From the NCBI GenBank assembly GCA_030247885.1, contig JAPDRO010000007.1:503501-567500 (forward strand): a DNA stretch of 64,000 nt, read 5' to 3'. Under the pieces are notes generated by a model. That model did no database searches. It worked only from the letters and a program-made list of their open reading frames with translations, and was not told where the DNA came from. Within the stretch, counting starts at the first letter, position 1, and each line of letters begins with the position of its first letter. Source of the DNA: Taxawa tesnikishii (nom. ined.). Its lineage: Eukaryota > Ascomycota > Dothideomycetes > Dothideales. Both the position numbers and the translations under genes were made by a program. Shown piece after piece: positions 23,107 through 34,785 of this stretch.

Positions 23107-25978
23107 ATGCCGCACACGAGCAGCTCAAGCAAGAAAAGGAAGAGGCCTGAAGAAGCAATTTATAACGAATTCAAGAAGCCCAAGTTACACAACCCAGTCA
23201 CGCCTGCACGAAAAGAGACTGCCTTCGCGATACCCCAGGAATCTCAGCACAATATCTCTACACCCCGAACAGTGAGCACGTGCAAGCGAAGAAAAGTACG
23301 CAAGGAAAAGCAGAAGAAGAGGAAGCAGAAGACGAAGGTCGCATCGGTAGCGGACGCTCCTGTGGACGGGACGATCAACGAGCTCCCGCCCGATAAGGCT
23401 GCTGCGAAGGCTGCGAAGAGGGCATTGAGGCCCGAAAAGAGGGAACAAGAGAAAGGCACTCATAATGCCGACACTGGTAAGGCCGCAGCAAAGTCTGCTG
23501 CTAGCACCAAGAAGAAGAAAACAAGGAACCGACGGCGAAAAAGAGCATGTCTGTTATTGCGGCTATCATAGAAGATCAGGATAGGGCAGACGCTTCTGCT
23601 CCTTCCCGCGTGACCAAGGACGATGTTGAGCGTGTACCTCCCTCTCTGACAGGAACTAACAACACCTTTACAACCGCGGCAGAGCATATTTCGTCGGCTC
23701 GAAATACGCCAAAATCACCTGGTAGCACGAAGCTAGACCCTGAACTATTCAATGCTGAGGTTGGTAGCACTCTGCAATCGACTCCAGGGAAGTTCGAAGC
23801 GGCTGCAGTGCCTGCTGTAACTTTCCCAAGCGGTCCAGCTGAGCTCACACCCCAGCCTGGTGAATCATCGTCCAAACAGGAGCGGGAGGCCACCGCAACA
23901 GATGAATCTCGGACGGTTCAACCCGCTCATACCGCACGCCATGAATCCCCCACGCACGTCCGTCGGATACAACTCAGAACGTCACTAGCATCTGGTGGCA
24001 TCAACGTACCACAAGTCATATTCCCACCGAGAGCAGACGAGAGTAGCGACAATGACAGCATCTCTAGCGACAGTGAAGACGAAGACTTTGTCAAGCCAGC
24101 AGGACGCCAGCCGGAAACAAGAGTGGAAGTAGCGTCTTCACAACCCCAAAATCACGTAGCAACCACAGTACACAGCAAAGACGTGGAGTGTTTGGCTACG
24201 AGCAATGCAGCAACTGATATAGCACCGGAACCAGTCGCCGCTATTGAGCGCAACTACACGACTTACACATGTCCGGGCAGTGACAACGGAGAAGGTATTG
24301 TGAATTTCGCGTCGTTCAACAGCAGCATGTCCAGGCTCGCAAACGATGCGACAAAGCCGACACTAGAGATAGCGGACCCAGCCCATCTTCTACCATCTGA
24401 TGATTTCGCTTCTGGACAATCAGAGCATCGTGCAGCGGATCAAAAGGCAACCAAAACCGACACCGGGCATGAGCTCACACCGGACACCGCTGCAAACCTA
24501 CCGTCAGGCGAAAACGCACCCGCCTCATCCGGCTGCTCAACTCGGTCTTCACATCACAGTCAGACAGCGCATAGCACAACAACTACACGGAAAATGCGGG
24601 GACCTGGAACGGTCATCTCATTAGACCGTCTGAGGCGTGCCTCATCACCACAAGTGATAGTCCGCCCCATGTTGGAAAGTGCCATAAGCGAGTACGTACC
24701 CTATGACGACTTGCCATTGACCAAAAAGCCGAGTAAAAGGCGTTCTTCAGACGATAACTCTTCGTCTCCAGGACATTGGGACGTGCTTCAGGAAGCTGCT
24801 GAAGCAGAAGAAGCTGGTAAAGGGACTGGGCCTAACGGTCGCAGAGCGAAGGTTAAGCTCAAGACAACCGGCAAACGCTCGTCACATTTCCCTTCTCCTG
24901 TGAAGACGCAGCGTGTACCGGCCGGCACATCGCGCATTCCCTTTCCTCGGCCCTCCGCTAAGAGTTTTGGCCTGGTCCAGGAAGAGCTTGCTTCGGACCC
25001 TTTCCGCTTGCTGGTCGCTGTCACATTTCTTAACAAGACTGCCGGGAAAAGTGCCATCCCAGTATACCGAACGCTTATGGAGCAATATCCTACTCCTCAA
25101 GCCTTAGCTGCAGCAGATCAAGCAGAGGTCGCCGCCACTATCCACCGCCTTGGCTTGCAGAACAGCCGCACCAAAAGCCTGATCAGTCTCGCGCGTCAAT
25201 GGGTTGAGAATCCGCCGGTCAAGGGGCGTAGACATCGGACCTTGCACTACCCATCTCAAGGGGACGGCAAGGACATCAAACGTGGCTGTGTCAGTGAAGA
25301 CGCCGAAGACTGCGCTGGTGCTTTGGAGATCGGGCATTTGCATGGCACTGGTCCTTATGCCTGGGATAGCTGGCGCATCTTCTGCCGCGATAGGTTACGC
25401 GGAGTTGCGGACGGTTACAATGGCGAAGGGAGGGATGAAGACTTTGAACCCGAATGGAAGAGGGTTGTCCCGCAAGACAAGGAGCTCAAAGCGTGCTTGA
25501 GGTGGATGTGGCTGCGGGAAGGTTGGGCCTGGGATCCAGACACCGGGAGAAAGGACTTAGCAAGCACTGAGATGATGAAGGATTTCGGTGACGGAAAAGC
25601 CGGCTGGGAGCAGCCCGAGAAAAGTCCGGAGCGCCTCAAATTAGCCACGATGGCGGTGAGCATACCGCGACAGTTGTTTCGGAACCAGAGAAGGAAGCTG
25701 CAGAACAGATTGAAGGACCTCAGGGGCCGCAGTCGCTGGAGCCTGGCGCAACAGCAGTGGATCCGCACGCCGAAGTAGTACCTCGTTTTTCCGACGTGCG
25801 CGAAATCGACGAGTCTGAGCAGGAAGACGTGAAACCGAAGGTGACAAGGCCCAAGATGAGAAAGGCAAAGACTGCATATCTCTCTTCGTCTTTCTCCTCA
25901 GATACATCGGATGCGACGGACATTGACGAGGAGAGGGTCAGGGAGTCGCCGGTGAGGGAGGCAAGCGCGGAGTTGTAA
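23107..25978 (+). CDS. MBD4/HhH-GPD-type DNA glycosylase with long disordered N-terminus
   Basis: The inferred protein has about 957 residues. A basic N-terminal tail (SKKRKRPEEA) is followed by some 600 disordered residues. From about residue 630 there is a HhH-GPD glycosylase domain: DPFRLLVAVTFLNKTAGKSA, IHRLGLQNSRTKSL for the hairpin region, then GTGPYAWDSWRIFCRD with the catalytic Asp. This is the MBD4-like branch, which removes T or U from G mismatches, the product of 5-methylcytosine deamination. No methyl-CpG-binding domain is visible. The frame breaks at AAAA 23518-23521 (joining KKKNKEPTAKKSMSV) and at AAAA 25620-25623 (joining WEQPEKKSGAPQ to an acidic tail ending REASAEL). Two added bases make the length divisible by three. 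A shorter start at 23547 is possible if the first break were real. Confidence 0.82.
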
Positions 25979-26290
25979 CCAAGCATCTGTACTCGTAATC
26001 CGTCGGGCCTGTACCAACATAGACATGTACTATAGTATCGAAAATATCCAGTAATATAGATCCCATCATGAATATCTCTCAATGCCACCAGACGAATCAG
26101 TCACTTGATCATCTGGTTATGTACTCTGCTTATGCACAAATGCACAAAGTTGTGAAGCCGCACATCGGGGCATTGTCGGCGTCGAAAGGCGTTGAGCACG
26201 GACTGCACCACAGATTTCGAACCTCTTTCCTCGCTGAGATCGTCTCGCGAACGAAACCACACCCAACGACAACACCCAACGACCGCAACA
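25979..26290. promoter_or_regulatory. Upstream region of eL36
   Basis: This 312-bp region lies between the glycosylase stop and the eL36 start on the same strand. It presumably holds the glycosylase 3' end and the ribosomal protein promoter. Confidence 0.4.
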
Positions 26291-26998
26291 ATGCCAAAGG
26301 AGGTTAAGCAGAAGAGCGGCCTTGCTCGCGGCCTCAACGCCGGCCACGTACGTTCGATCCCAGTCCCTCGACGAGGAAGATGGAGCCAGAAAAATTGCAC
26401 ACGGAGAGATTGAGGAAGAGCCGGGCGCAGAAGTCGTGACGGAGGGATGCAATGCAAGGCAGTGAAACTCAGGTCGCTGACGCGAGTTCGATATGCAGAA
26501 AGTCACCCCTCACCAGCCAAAGCCCCGTGTGTCGCGCCAGAAGGGTCATCTGAGCAAGAGGACTGCTTTCGTCCGCGACGTTGTTAAGGAGGTTTCTGGG
26601 TACGCCATCACCACCATCCATCCGTCCATCTAGCCTGTTGCTCGTACATCCTTTGCAAAAATTTCTGGCCACTGTTTTGTTCCACCACACCACAACTCTA
26701 TCCAGTCGTTCACAACACGCTCAACCGACTGCACCGAAGATAAGCAAAACCGCTAACGGAACTTTCAATAGTCTCGCCCCATACGAGCGCCGTGTTATCG
26801 AACTTCTCCGCAACAGCAAGGACAAGCGCGCCCGTAAGCTCGCAAAGAAGAGGGTACGTCCCTTACCGGTCTTACAAACACCACATTGAGAACGGCAAAG
26901 CTAACAGCACTGCCCAGCTCGGTACTTTCGGCCGTGCTAAGAGAAAGGTTGACGAGATGACCAAGGTCATCGCCGAGTCGAGGAGGGCCGGTCACTAA
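26291..26998 (+). CDS. RPL36: 60S ribosomal protein eL36
   Basis: Four exons, 26291-26347, 26499-26599, 26772-26853 and 26918-26998, give 106 residues, the normal length of eL36. The sequence begins [19 protein letters not shown]. It continues with the basic RNA-binding body ([20 protein letters not shown]), the [18 protein letters not shown] helix and ends [21 protein letters not shown]. Introns of 151, 172 and 64 nt occupy most of the locus, typical of highly expressed fungal ribosomal protein genes. All four exons join without any frame correction. The product is a component of the large ribosomal subunit. Confidence 0.97.
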
Positions 26999-27426
26999 GC
27001 GATTCCCATACGATGGTGTGCTTTTGCTGGGTTTGGGGCGCTTTCACAGACAAATGGCATTCGGGCAAGGCATCACGGACATGTCTTACAGTGGTTAAAA
27101 AGCTTGCTCGTCTCGAAATGCCAACATGATGGTTTCTCTGGCAAAAGGACAAGGAGTTTCATGTGTCTGCAGTGGGCCAGGGTCAAACGATTCCTCTCCG
27201 TCATAGGCGTGAAGTATAGTGAAGACAATCATAAATCAACGACTCGCAAAAGACATGATCACACGTCAGGCATGTCTCCTAGTCTTCGAGACGTCTCTCT
27301 TGTTGCAGCTGCCCTTCTACAAGCCATGATAGAAGGTCTGGAACTCCCAGCTCCGTGTAACTAGTGGTACAGTCCTCCTCAACGCCGTTCCAAATGCCCG
27401 CCATGCCATGCTTGCTTGCCGTGCCT
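26999..27426. other. Convergent intergenic region
   Basis: This region lies between the 3' ends of the eL36 and proteasome beta7 genes. I see no gene in it. Confidence 0.4.
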
Positions 27427-28340
27427 CTAAGCCGTCTGCGTACCGTATCCCCTGATTCCCTCCGCGAAAGCCCAGCTCTGGTTCTCTAGCTTCTCATTCT
27501 CCTTGAGATCTACGCCGTCCTTGCCCACCACGGCGATGCTGTATCCGTCCATACTTCTCGCGTCGCGGTAGAAGAGTACCTTCATGCATTCCTTGACCGC
27601 CTTGACCGCGCCTTCCCTGTCCAGCTTCGCACTCGCCTCCTCATTCGGCACGTACCTCCGCAGGATCGGCTGGGCGAGGTGCGCGCCAAAGCCCGTCGCG
27701 AGCGTGGGTGCGGCAAACGTGGTTCCCAACAGGTCCGCGCTCGCGAGGAACGGCTTTCCGCCGTCGTCCAGACCGGCGACCAGGATGGCGTTCCACAGCG
27801 GGTTGAAGTCGGAGCGCCGCTTGTACATGACTTTGGAGATGTATGTGTGCAAGTTCTTGGCGCTGAGGCGGGTCTCGGGCGACGAGGACGAGTAGTTCTC
27901 GTTGATGGACAGCGAGTTCAGCAGGCGGTCGAGATACTGCATGTCCGAGACGTCACCGCCGAAGCCGACGACGGCCAGGTCGTTGAATTGGCGGAGACGT
28001 TTCACATCGGTGAAGCGGGCGAGAGAGCCATAGGATGCTGTTGTACTGCGTGTTAGCATGGTGACGTTGCCGTGAGGGGAGAGAGGAGCAGGAGTGATGC
28101 GTACCTAGATTGTCGGCTGCGATGACCACGCCTTCGTTGTACTTGACTGCTATTACTGAGGTTCCGGTGACGATGGGAGATTGGGTGTGCTGAATGGGGC
28201 CGTTGGCATGGAAGTGCGAGTGGTCGTAAGGTCCGTAGACATCATTTCTGGGCTGGAACATGGGTCAGATACTGCGATGGCGAGCTACCGTATGGTGGTG
28301 AGCTACGTACTCTGCCCCAGGCTTCCGGGAAGTGGTTCAT
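27427..28340 (-). CDS. PRE4: 20S proteasome subunit beta7 (PRE4/PSMB4)
   Basis: Three exons, 28311-28340, 28105-28252 and 27427-28037, give 262 residues. The mature region starts near [20 protein letters not shown], a hallmark of beta7. It continues [20 protein letters not shown] and SGDVSDMQ-type sequence ([15 protein letters not shown]). Beta7 has no catalytic N-terminal Thr and is structural in the beta ring; the short propeptide is visible before TQSPIV. The first exon encodes only ten residues ([10 protein letters not shown]). The gene lies 1.7 kb from the beta6 gene. Frames join without correction. Confidence 0.95.
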
Positions 28341-28655
28341 TCTGAAGGCTGTTTGGCGTGCAGGAAGGAAGTTCTCGGCTGAAGCCTTGTAGAGGGACTA
28401 CTGTAGCTTGGAGAAGATGTAGAACGGCGGAGGAGGTCGTGTGCAGATGTGAGCGGTGATGGTGTTGCGGCGGATTGCAGACTGAGAGCTCCCCAAGGCA
28501 GCGTCACGACGCGAAACATGTGGCTCGTGCACGACTGTGTTCTTCAATGCTACTGACATGCACTCACTCTATAAACCGTCTACTCTTGACATGCACATTT
28601 GCAGCCGGCAATAACAGTGCTATTCTCTCAGGAATGCTTTTTATGGGAGAACGCG
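28341..28655. promoter_or_regulatory. Upstream region of PRE4
   Basis: This 315-bp region lies between the PRE4 start and the HCNGP stop, both on the minus strand. It should contain the PRE4 promoter. No Rpn4-type GGTGGCAAA box was seen. Confidence 0.4.
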
Positions 28656-29648
28656 TTAGAAGAACTGATTCGCGTTAATCTCGTGGGCTTTGGTAACTGG
28701 CGCATCGTCTTGAATGGGCGGCTTTGGTTCAACCTCTCCCTCGATGCCTCCCTTCCCGGTCGTCAAAGCGGCTGCGTTTGCCCTCTGAGGCGGTGAACGC
28801 ACCGTTAGAGCTCGGTTGCTGACCCCGGACACGAACTGCACCTCCTCGCCTTGCCCTCGCGCCCTTTGTTTTGCTATGCGTTCGTGAGCTTTCAACAACT
28901 CATCCACGTACGCCCATTTGGGGAATTCAGTCGGTACGCCAGCGTCCGCCGGCAGCGTAGTCGTATGGCTGTCTTCCTCACTAACGCCAGCAAATTCCAT
29001 AAGATTTTGTAGTAAGCTTGGGTTCCGTAGCGCCGAAGATTGGTTCAGCCGCTCGTTGAAGTGAACGCCTTTCTTCTTGAGCTCCAGGAATCGCGTGAAT
29101 CTGGCCGTAGATGTTGGCGGCGGAGAACCAGGTGGCGATGGTGGAATGTCGAAGTTGGGAACCGGCGGCATGGTCAGGTTACGGATCGTCAAGCAATTTA
29201 CTGTGTACGGCGAGGCTGGCGCAGAATCTTCCTCGAGTGGGAGAGTTGGGCCTGCATTAACCTCTTGCAATGGCATGGGCGCAGGTCTTGGTGCAGGTCC
29301 AGACACAGGCTCTTCGGTGTTCGCGTTCGCCTCCTGGCCGTTCAGGCGGGATTCCGTTTCCGGTTTCCTTTCTGTCCCAGCTTGTGTCGAAGATAAAGCT
29401 ACAGCTGCTCAACACGCGACCCATATGCCATCATGATGGGCCCTACTGACCTGACGTGGCCGGGGCAGAATTTGGAACTGTTGTTGCCGGTAATACTGCA
29501 GCCGCCTAGCATTGCAATTATTAGCAGCTATCCGCACTTTTCGAATTGAATTGCAAGGTTACTTTCTTACCTGTACTGCATCAGGCATGGGTTGGTCGTC
29601 TTCCTCATCACTACTTGCATAACCTCCGAGACCAAGAGCAGCACTCAT
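28656..29648 (-). CDS. HCNGP/SAP30BP-family nuclear protein
   Basis: Three exons, 29571-29648, 29451-29505 and 28656-29398, with 65- and 52-nt introns, give 291 residues. The N-terminus MSAALGLGGYASSDEEDD is the typical acidic start of this family. The HCNGP core is clear: IPPSPPGSPPPTSTARFTRF, LELKKKGVHFNERLNQSSAL, then RNPSLLQNLMEF and PTEFPKWAYVDELLKAHERI. SAP30BP/HCNGP proteins are nuclear and linked to transcriptional co-repression and, in animals, to splicing of short introns. The gene is divergent from the proteasome beta6 gene over 373 bp. Confidence 0.93.
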
Positions 29649-30021
29649 TTATGGATCTGTTGCTTCGAGTTTTCATGAAACAACACTCTCTCTTGTACAG
29701 CCGCAATGTGCTTCTTGAATAGTTTAGTGAATTGAATATCTTTTACAGATAACTAACTGAGAGCTAGGTGAAAGTGAAAGGGTGCAGCTCGCTTGCAGCA
29801 GGCTAGTCTCGCTTTCAAAAGTCAGTCTGTCGCGGGATCTCCAGGCAGGGCAAGACGCGCATCGCTGTACAGCTCCAAAGCTACAGCTACATCATCCGAA
29901 ACATTACACTCGCGCACGCCGCATCAACCCATTTTACCAACCCAACACACGCTTCTCGTTCCAGTTCACCTCACTTCGACATTCACCTTGTGCTTCTTCC
30001 ATCACTGCTAGAACATCACCG
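29649..30021. promoter_or_regulatory. Bidirectional promoter region, HCNGP / PRE7
   Basis: This is a 373-bp gap between two divergent starts. It is AT-richer than the flanking coding DNA on the HCNGP side and pyrimidine-rich just before the PRE7 ATG. Confidence 0.5.
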
Positions 30022-30917
30022 ATGGCCTCCATGTTTGCAGCGGGTATGCCTACGGGCGTCCCAGGATACTCCTTCCAGTCCGCTCCACACAACGCAGCAT
30101 CCGGACCAAGGCAGCACGCTGGCTTCTATCCGTGAGTAGAGCTTTTCTGTGACCCGAAGTCTGTCTGACTCCTTCGTAGTTACACTGACAACGGCGGTTC
30201 GACACTGGGCATCTCAGGCGCAGACTTCACCATCATGGCAGGCGACACCAGATCGACTTCCGGCTACAACATCAACACAAGATATGAGCCAAAGCTCTTC
30301 AAGATTGGCGGAGAAGGACCAGACAATGCCGGCGCCCGCATAGTGCTGTCCGTCGTGGGATTTGCCGCCGACGGCCATGCTCTCAAGGAACGCCTGGACA
30401 CGATTGTCAAAATGTACAAATATCAGCATGGCAAGCCCATGAGCGTGGCGGCCTGCGCGCAGCGGTTAAGTCACATACTTTACAACAAGCGCTTCTTCCC
30501 CTACTATGTACACGCAATCCTGGGTGGCCTGGATGAGAACGGCAAGGGTGCGCTCTACAGCTACGACCCGGTGGGAAGCTACGAGAGGGAAATGACACGC
30601 GCTGCGGGAGCAGCAAGCTCATTGATCATGCCATTCCTCGACAATCAGGTCAACTACAAGAACCAATACGTGCCAGGAAGCGGAGAGGGCCATGCGTTGC
30701 AGCAGAGGGTTCCGGAGCCGCTGCCCAGGAAGGACGTGGAGCAACTGGTCACGGATGCCTTCACTTCGGCCACAGAGAGGCACAGTAAGTACCATCTCAC
30801 CACGCACTTCCGGTGCAAAACTAACGATTTGCAGTCGAGGTTGGTGATGGGCTTCAGATGATGATCATCACGAAGGATGGCGTTCAAGAGATCTATAAGG
30901 AACTAAAGAAGGACTAG
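30022..30917 (+). CDS. PRE7: 20S proteasome subunit beta6 (PRE7/PSMB1)
   Basis: Three exons, 30022-30131, 30180-30784 and 30835-30917, give 265 residues with 48- and 50-nt introns. The second intron has a CTAAC branch site at 30821. Beta6 hallmarks are YTDNGGSTLGISGADFTIMA, GDTRSTSGYNINTRYEPKLF, NKRFFPYYVHAILGGLDENG and the C-terminal VGDGLQMMIITKDGVQEIYK. It is a non-catalytic ring subunit: no N-terminal Thr is exposed, with GGSTLG in its place. An alternative start nine bases downstream (MFAAG) is possible. All junctions are in frame without correction. Confidence 0.95.
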
Positions 30918-31972
30918 ACGGGTTGGAGTTCCATAAGGGCGTGTACATTATCATGGCATTATGCATGGCGCGTGGCGTTGCATGAGCCTGGACTCAATTT
31001 CAGAGGCTCATGGAGAGATGAGGGATGCTTTTCGATCCAATCCAAGAAGGAAGACGATTGCTTCCTGGTCCCTGCGCTGATTGCTGTGTGCCTGACCCTT
31101 GGACTTGGACCTGGACCTGGTTCTGGCTCCAGGTCGGGCATGGGCCGTCTCGAACCTCTTTCCCACGCGACGCTGTCATGTCAGGGAACTCCTGCCTTGA
31201 GTTTCTTTCGACACGTTTGCTGTACAAACATAGACATAGTATAGAGGCAAACGGTACGTTGCGGGAAATCTCGGGTCTGAGCAATCCATGAAGGTCTGTA
31301 AGCTGTCATGATTTGTCCCAAACACCACCGACCGACAGTCTCAGCAGAGAAATGGAACATGACGTTCCCAGAGCATCCCTCTGGCGAGCTCACTCTAACG
31401 AAGCTTAACCTTTAGGGGGCCGGATTTTCTCAAATCTGTCGACCAGAAGATTGACATCACAGTTCCTGATGGCTCCATAAGACATCGAGCTATTCGGCAA
31501 TCAACCGACAGCCTGCAGCTAGAGACTGAGATGCCAGAATCATCGAGCACAGATCATTGTTCGCAGAAGAACACGAGAATGTCTTGCGTCGCAGAGAGCT
31601 GTTTATGCAGGCTCAACGGGATCAGCCGTGACGCGTTGCCTTCACCTGTGTTATTGAATACTCTGAGTGCCAAGACGCTGTCGTTGCTCCAGTCAACCCC
31701 AAACTGCGACCGGGCCACTTCAACAGCGCATGAATCGCTCACCGCAATGATTGTGTGTGTATGACTGGGCAACTGGTATCCTCAAATCATGCTTTCCTCG
31801 AAGCGCTCAGCATGATAGCGAGCTGCGCGCATCGTTGGTGGACTCTTGCCGCCGCCCAATCATCGTCCACTCGGTCGCACTTCTAGACGCCCGCAGTCAG
31901 GGTACCCAATCCTCGCCAGGGCTGCCTTTAGGGTACCTGGGCCCCTCCTCCCACTTCCACTTCTCCTACAAC
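30918..31972. other. 1.05-kb intergenic region
   Basis: No supported gene is present between PRE7 and the KD-repeat gene. A short imperfect CTTGGA/CCTGGA hexamer run lies near 31098-31130. The 3' half must contain the promoter of the KD-repeat gene. Confidence 0.4.
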
Positions 31973-34785
31973 ATGCCCTCGAAAGAGGACGAGCCACGCC
32001 GGCGAAAAAGGACTACGACCGTGACCGCGAAAGTACCAGCACCACCAACAAATCGAGAGACAAGGACAAGGACAAGGACAAGGACAAGGACAAGGACAAG
32101 GACAAGGACAAGGACAAGGACAAGGACAAGGACAAGGACAGGGACAGGGACAGAGACAGGGACCGTCACAGATCTTCCAAGAAATCACACCGCAGCCGGC
32201 GAGCTTCTACAAGTCGAGAACGCAGTCGCGACCGAGACGCCGGTCGTCTAGCTGCTTCGTCCGTCTCAGATCTACACTCCCGCTCCGGCAAGAAGGTCAC
32301 CATGGTTGTCCCCGAGATGGAGCGCCGCCCCTCCACTGGAGAGTCCAAAGTCAGCTCGTACCCTTCCTTCTCCAAAGCCCACAGCAGAGAAGCGGTCAGG
32401 AGCCGAGACGATGTGGGAAAGCCCAAGGTGTCCATCGTTACGCCTGATCCAACGGACCTCGGCCGCGATTTGCATTCGAGAAACTCAAGAAGATCTCATT
32501 CTCCTCCCTCTGCCGGGGCAGCCCCTCCAAGCCGTGCGCCGCCCAGCCCACCGCTTACTGCGGATGAGCCAGACCTTAGAAGAGCTTCGAGTGGTAGTAG
32601 TATCAAACGGACGGCTGAAAGGATCAAGGCGGAGTCCCGAAATAGCCGCAGGAGTATGGACAGTGGACTACGGGTCAACCGGTCTAAGCATTCTGACTCG
32701 CCCTCAAGTGCCGGGAGATCGCCTCACGCAGAGGCAGACTCCGAATTGTCTGCAGCCACGGGGACTTCAAAGACCAGCACGGCGATGCACGAATCCGTTG
32801 CAGAGCACGTCTCGCCTACGAAGCAGCGCATGACTGGTCGGTCGGTGTCAACAGGATCCCAACAAGGTTCAACACTCACCGCTTCCACCGTCGATTCACA
32901 GGCCACTTCAATAGCGCCCGAGAGGAAAGGCGCGGCTCGTCAACCGCCTCCCCGCCACTCGCGCCTCACGTCGACTATTCCCTCCCTCACGCCCCGATTC
33001 TTCACCCCGCACACCGACACCTCATGACCAGCAATTTCCGCCGCACGTCAAGTCAACACCAGTCATTGATGTTGGAGGTGGAGGTTTCTCGCCTCAAGCC
33101 TTTGGCATGGCTCCGGTGAATATTCCTCCCCACCTCCACCTCCGCCAATGATGTTTCCTCCTGATGTTCCAAGAGTGGATTATCTTCTCCAAAACGGCGG
33201 CCTTCCTTACACTATACCCAAATCGCTGGCGCCAACCAATTCTCAAAATCCGGTGCAGGCGTACCAGCAGTATGCCTCACCTCGTCTCCCACAGGGATTT
33301 CAACACCAGGAATTTGCGCAAGTCTTTGCCCCGATTAGCAAACGACTTGACGATTTCACGAAAGTTATGGCAAAGAACGGTTCGATTGCAGTGGCTACGG
33401 GCTACCGTTCGGTGGCACGAAGGCTGCTTGACCGGCTCGAGCAAGTCTTTGCTCGAAATATCTCTTCCGAGCGTTGCCACTGCGTGGTGTGTAAGACCAC
33501 GCCGCAACCTCAACTGTCTGATGAAGAAGACACTGGCGTCAGCTGGGGCGAAATATTAGAATTTGTCTCTGGCCGGAGAGACCTGCCACAATGGCCACCT
33601 TTCAGCATTGCGGAAACGGGCGGCCTTGGGATTTCCGGCTTTGAGCATACTGCACCCATGCAAAAACTCGATCCAGATGTCCCCGAGGAATATCGTGACC
33701 ATTACATCAGGCAGAATACAAAAACCAAGAAGGTGGTGCAAAACTGGCTCGCAAGCCAACCTGACTTTCCCTCTAGCCCACCGCAGGAGGTTGATGACGA
33801 GACACTAACGTTTGCCATGCTTACGCACATGAGTCCCGAGCAGCGTCCCTTCTTCAATGCTTTGATGAAGGGCGTAGACAGCATCGCCGCTTCGCGTGCA
33901 CCTACGCCGGCTCCAGGTGTGGAGCAAAGACCAGAAAACACTGTTCTGCAGAAGACCGCACTGGCCTTGCAACGTCTGTACCGTTTACCTTCGGCACCAA
34001 GGGATCCTGAGTGCGCGATATACCTTCTGAACAACTCTCATCTTCACAGTATGCTTGCCACTCTGGCCGTCGTCAGCCCTGGCGAGTGGGACATCTTGGT
34101 CTCTGGTCGCTTTGACGGCTTCCTTTGGTCGGGCGCCGAAGCTCCCTTTCCACCGTCTGCGTCCGCATACGCTTCACCATCGGTCTCTCGTGGACCTTCC
34201 CGTGGGCCCACCGCTACTCCGCAGTCGCGTACTACGACGCCTTTCAGTGGCGGTGCGCCTTCTCGTGGAACTACACTTTTCTCATCGAATATGTTTCCCT
34301 CTCGCGGACCAACACCAGGACCCGGTGGCTCGGTCACAGCGCCCGCGCCGGTGCAGATGGACGAAGAGACCGAGGTCGCTGTTCTTGCGGAAGTCGAACG
34401 TGAGATCTACCGTGGAATGGAAGTTCTCGAAGACTACTTCGAAGCACTGCATCAACAAGCGGAAGCCGTGCGCCAGCAATTACGCGAAAGAAGTGCTGGA
34501 TTAGCCATGGCGGCTCAAGCACGCAGAGGGTCCCTTAATGACGATATGGTCCGGATGGGCACGCCTGCTTCTGGAATCGGTGGAGCACCGTGGGCTGGGC
34601 TTGATAACTGGGACGACGGCGATGGCCTCGACAACAGGTCGGAGATCGCACCGGATGACTCCGCCAGTAACATCTCGCGCAACCGCCGTCGTAGACCCAA
34701 AAGGAGGGACGAAAGGAAGACGCCGGCACCGGTTGAGGAAGAAGACGAGGAGGAGCACGAGCAACGCCATCACCACCGCCGCTGA
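31973..34785 (+). CDS. Conserved fungal protein with KD/RD-repeat N-terminus
   Basis: The inferred product has about 938 residues and no intron. It starts MPSKEDEPRRRK, followed by a (KD)n-(RD)n charged stretch and RS-like sequence (RASTSRERSRDRD). Roughly 250 disordered residues follow. The C-terminal half is folded-looking: VFAPISKRLDDFTKVMAKNG, RCHCVVCK, GVSWGEILEFVSGRRDLPQW, MSPEQRPFFNALMKGVDSI and SPGEWDILVSGRFDGFLW. A C-terminal coiled coil ends in basic and acidic tails. The RS/KD character suggests a nuclear, RNA-linked role, but no family function is known to me. Four breaks are needed: AAAAA 32005-32009, CCCC 32950-32953, CCCC 32992-32995 and CCCC 33128-33131. Adding one base at each gives a length divisible by three. 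Confidence 0.7.
32059..32166 (+). repeat. GACAAG/GACAGG hexanucleotide array (coding, Lys-Asp/Arg-Asp)
   Basis: Thirteen perfect tandem copies of GACAAG (32059-32136) are followed by four GACAGG/GACAGA copies and a variant. Read in the host frame this encodes alternating Asp-Lys then Asp-Arg. Copy number is a multiple of the codon pair, so length variation would be frame-neutral. Confidence 0.97.

Noticed and set aside
31928-32188. Proline/cysteine- and leucine/valine-repeat frames antisense to the KD-repeat gene
   Set aside because: They are simply the complementary readings of the GACAAG hexamer array and have no independent support.
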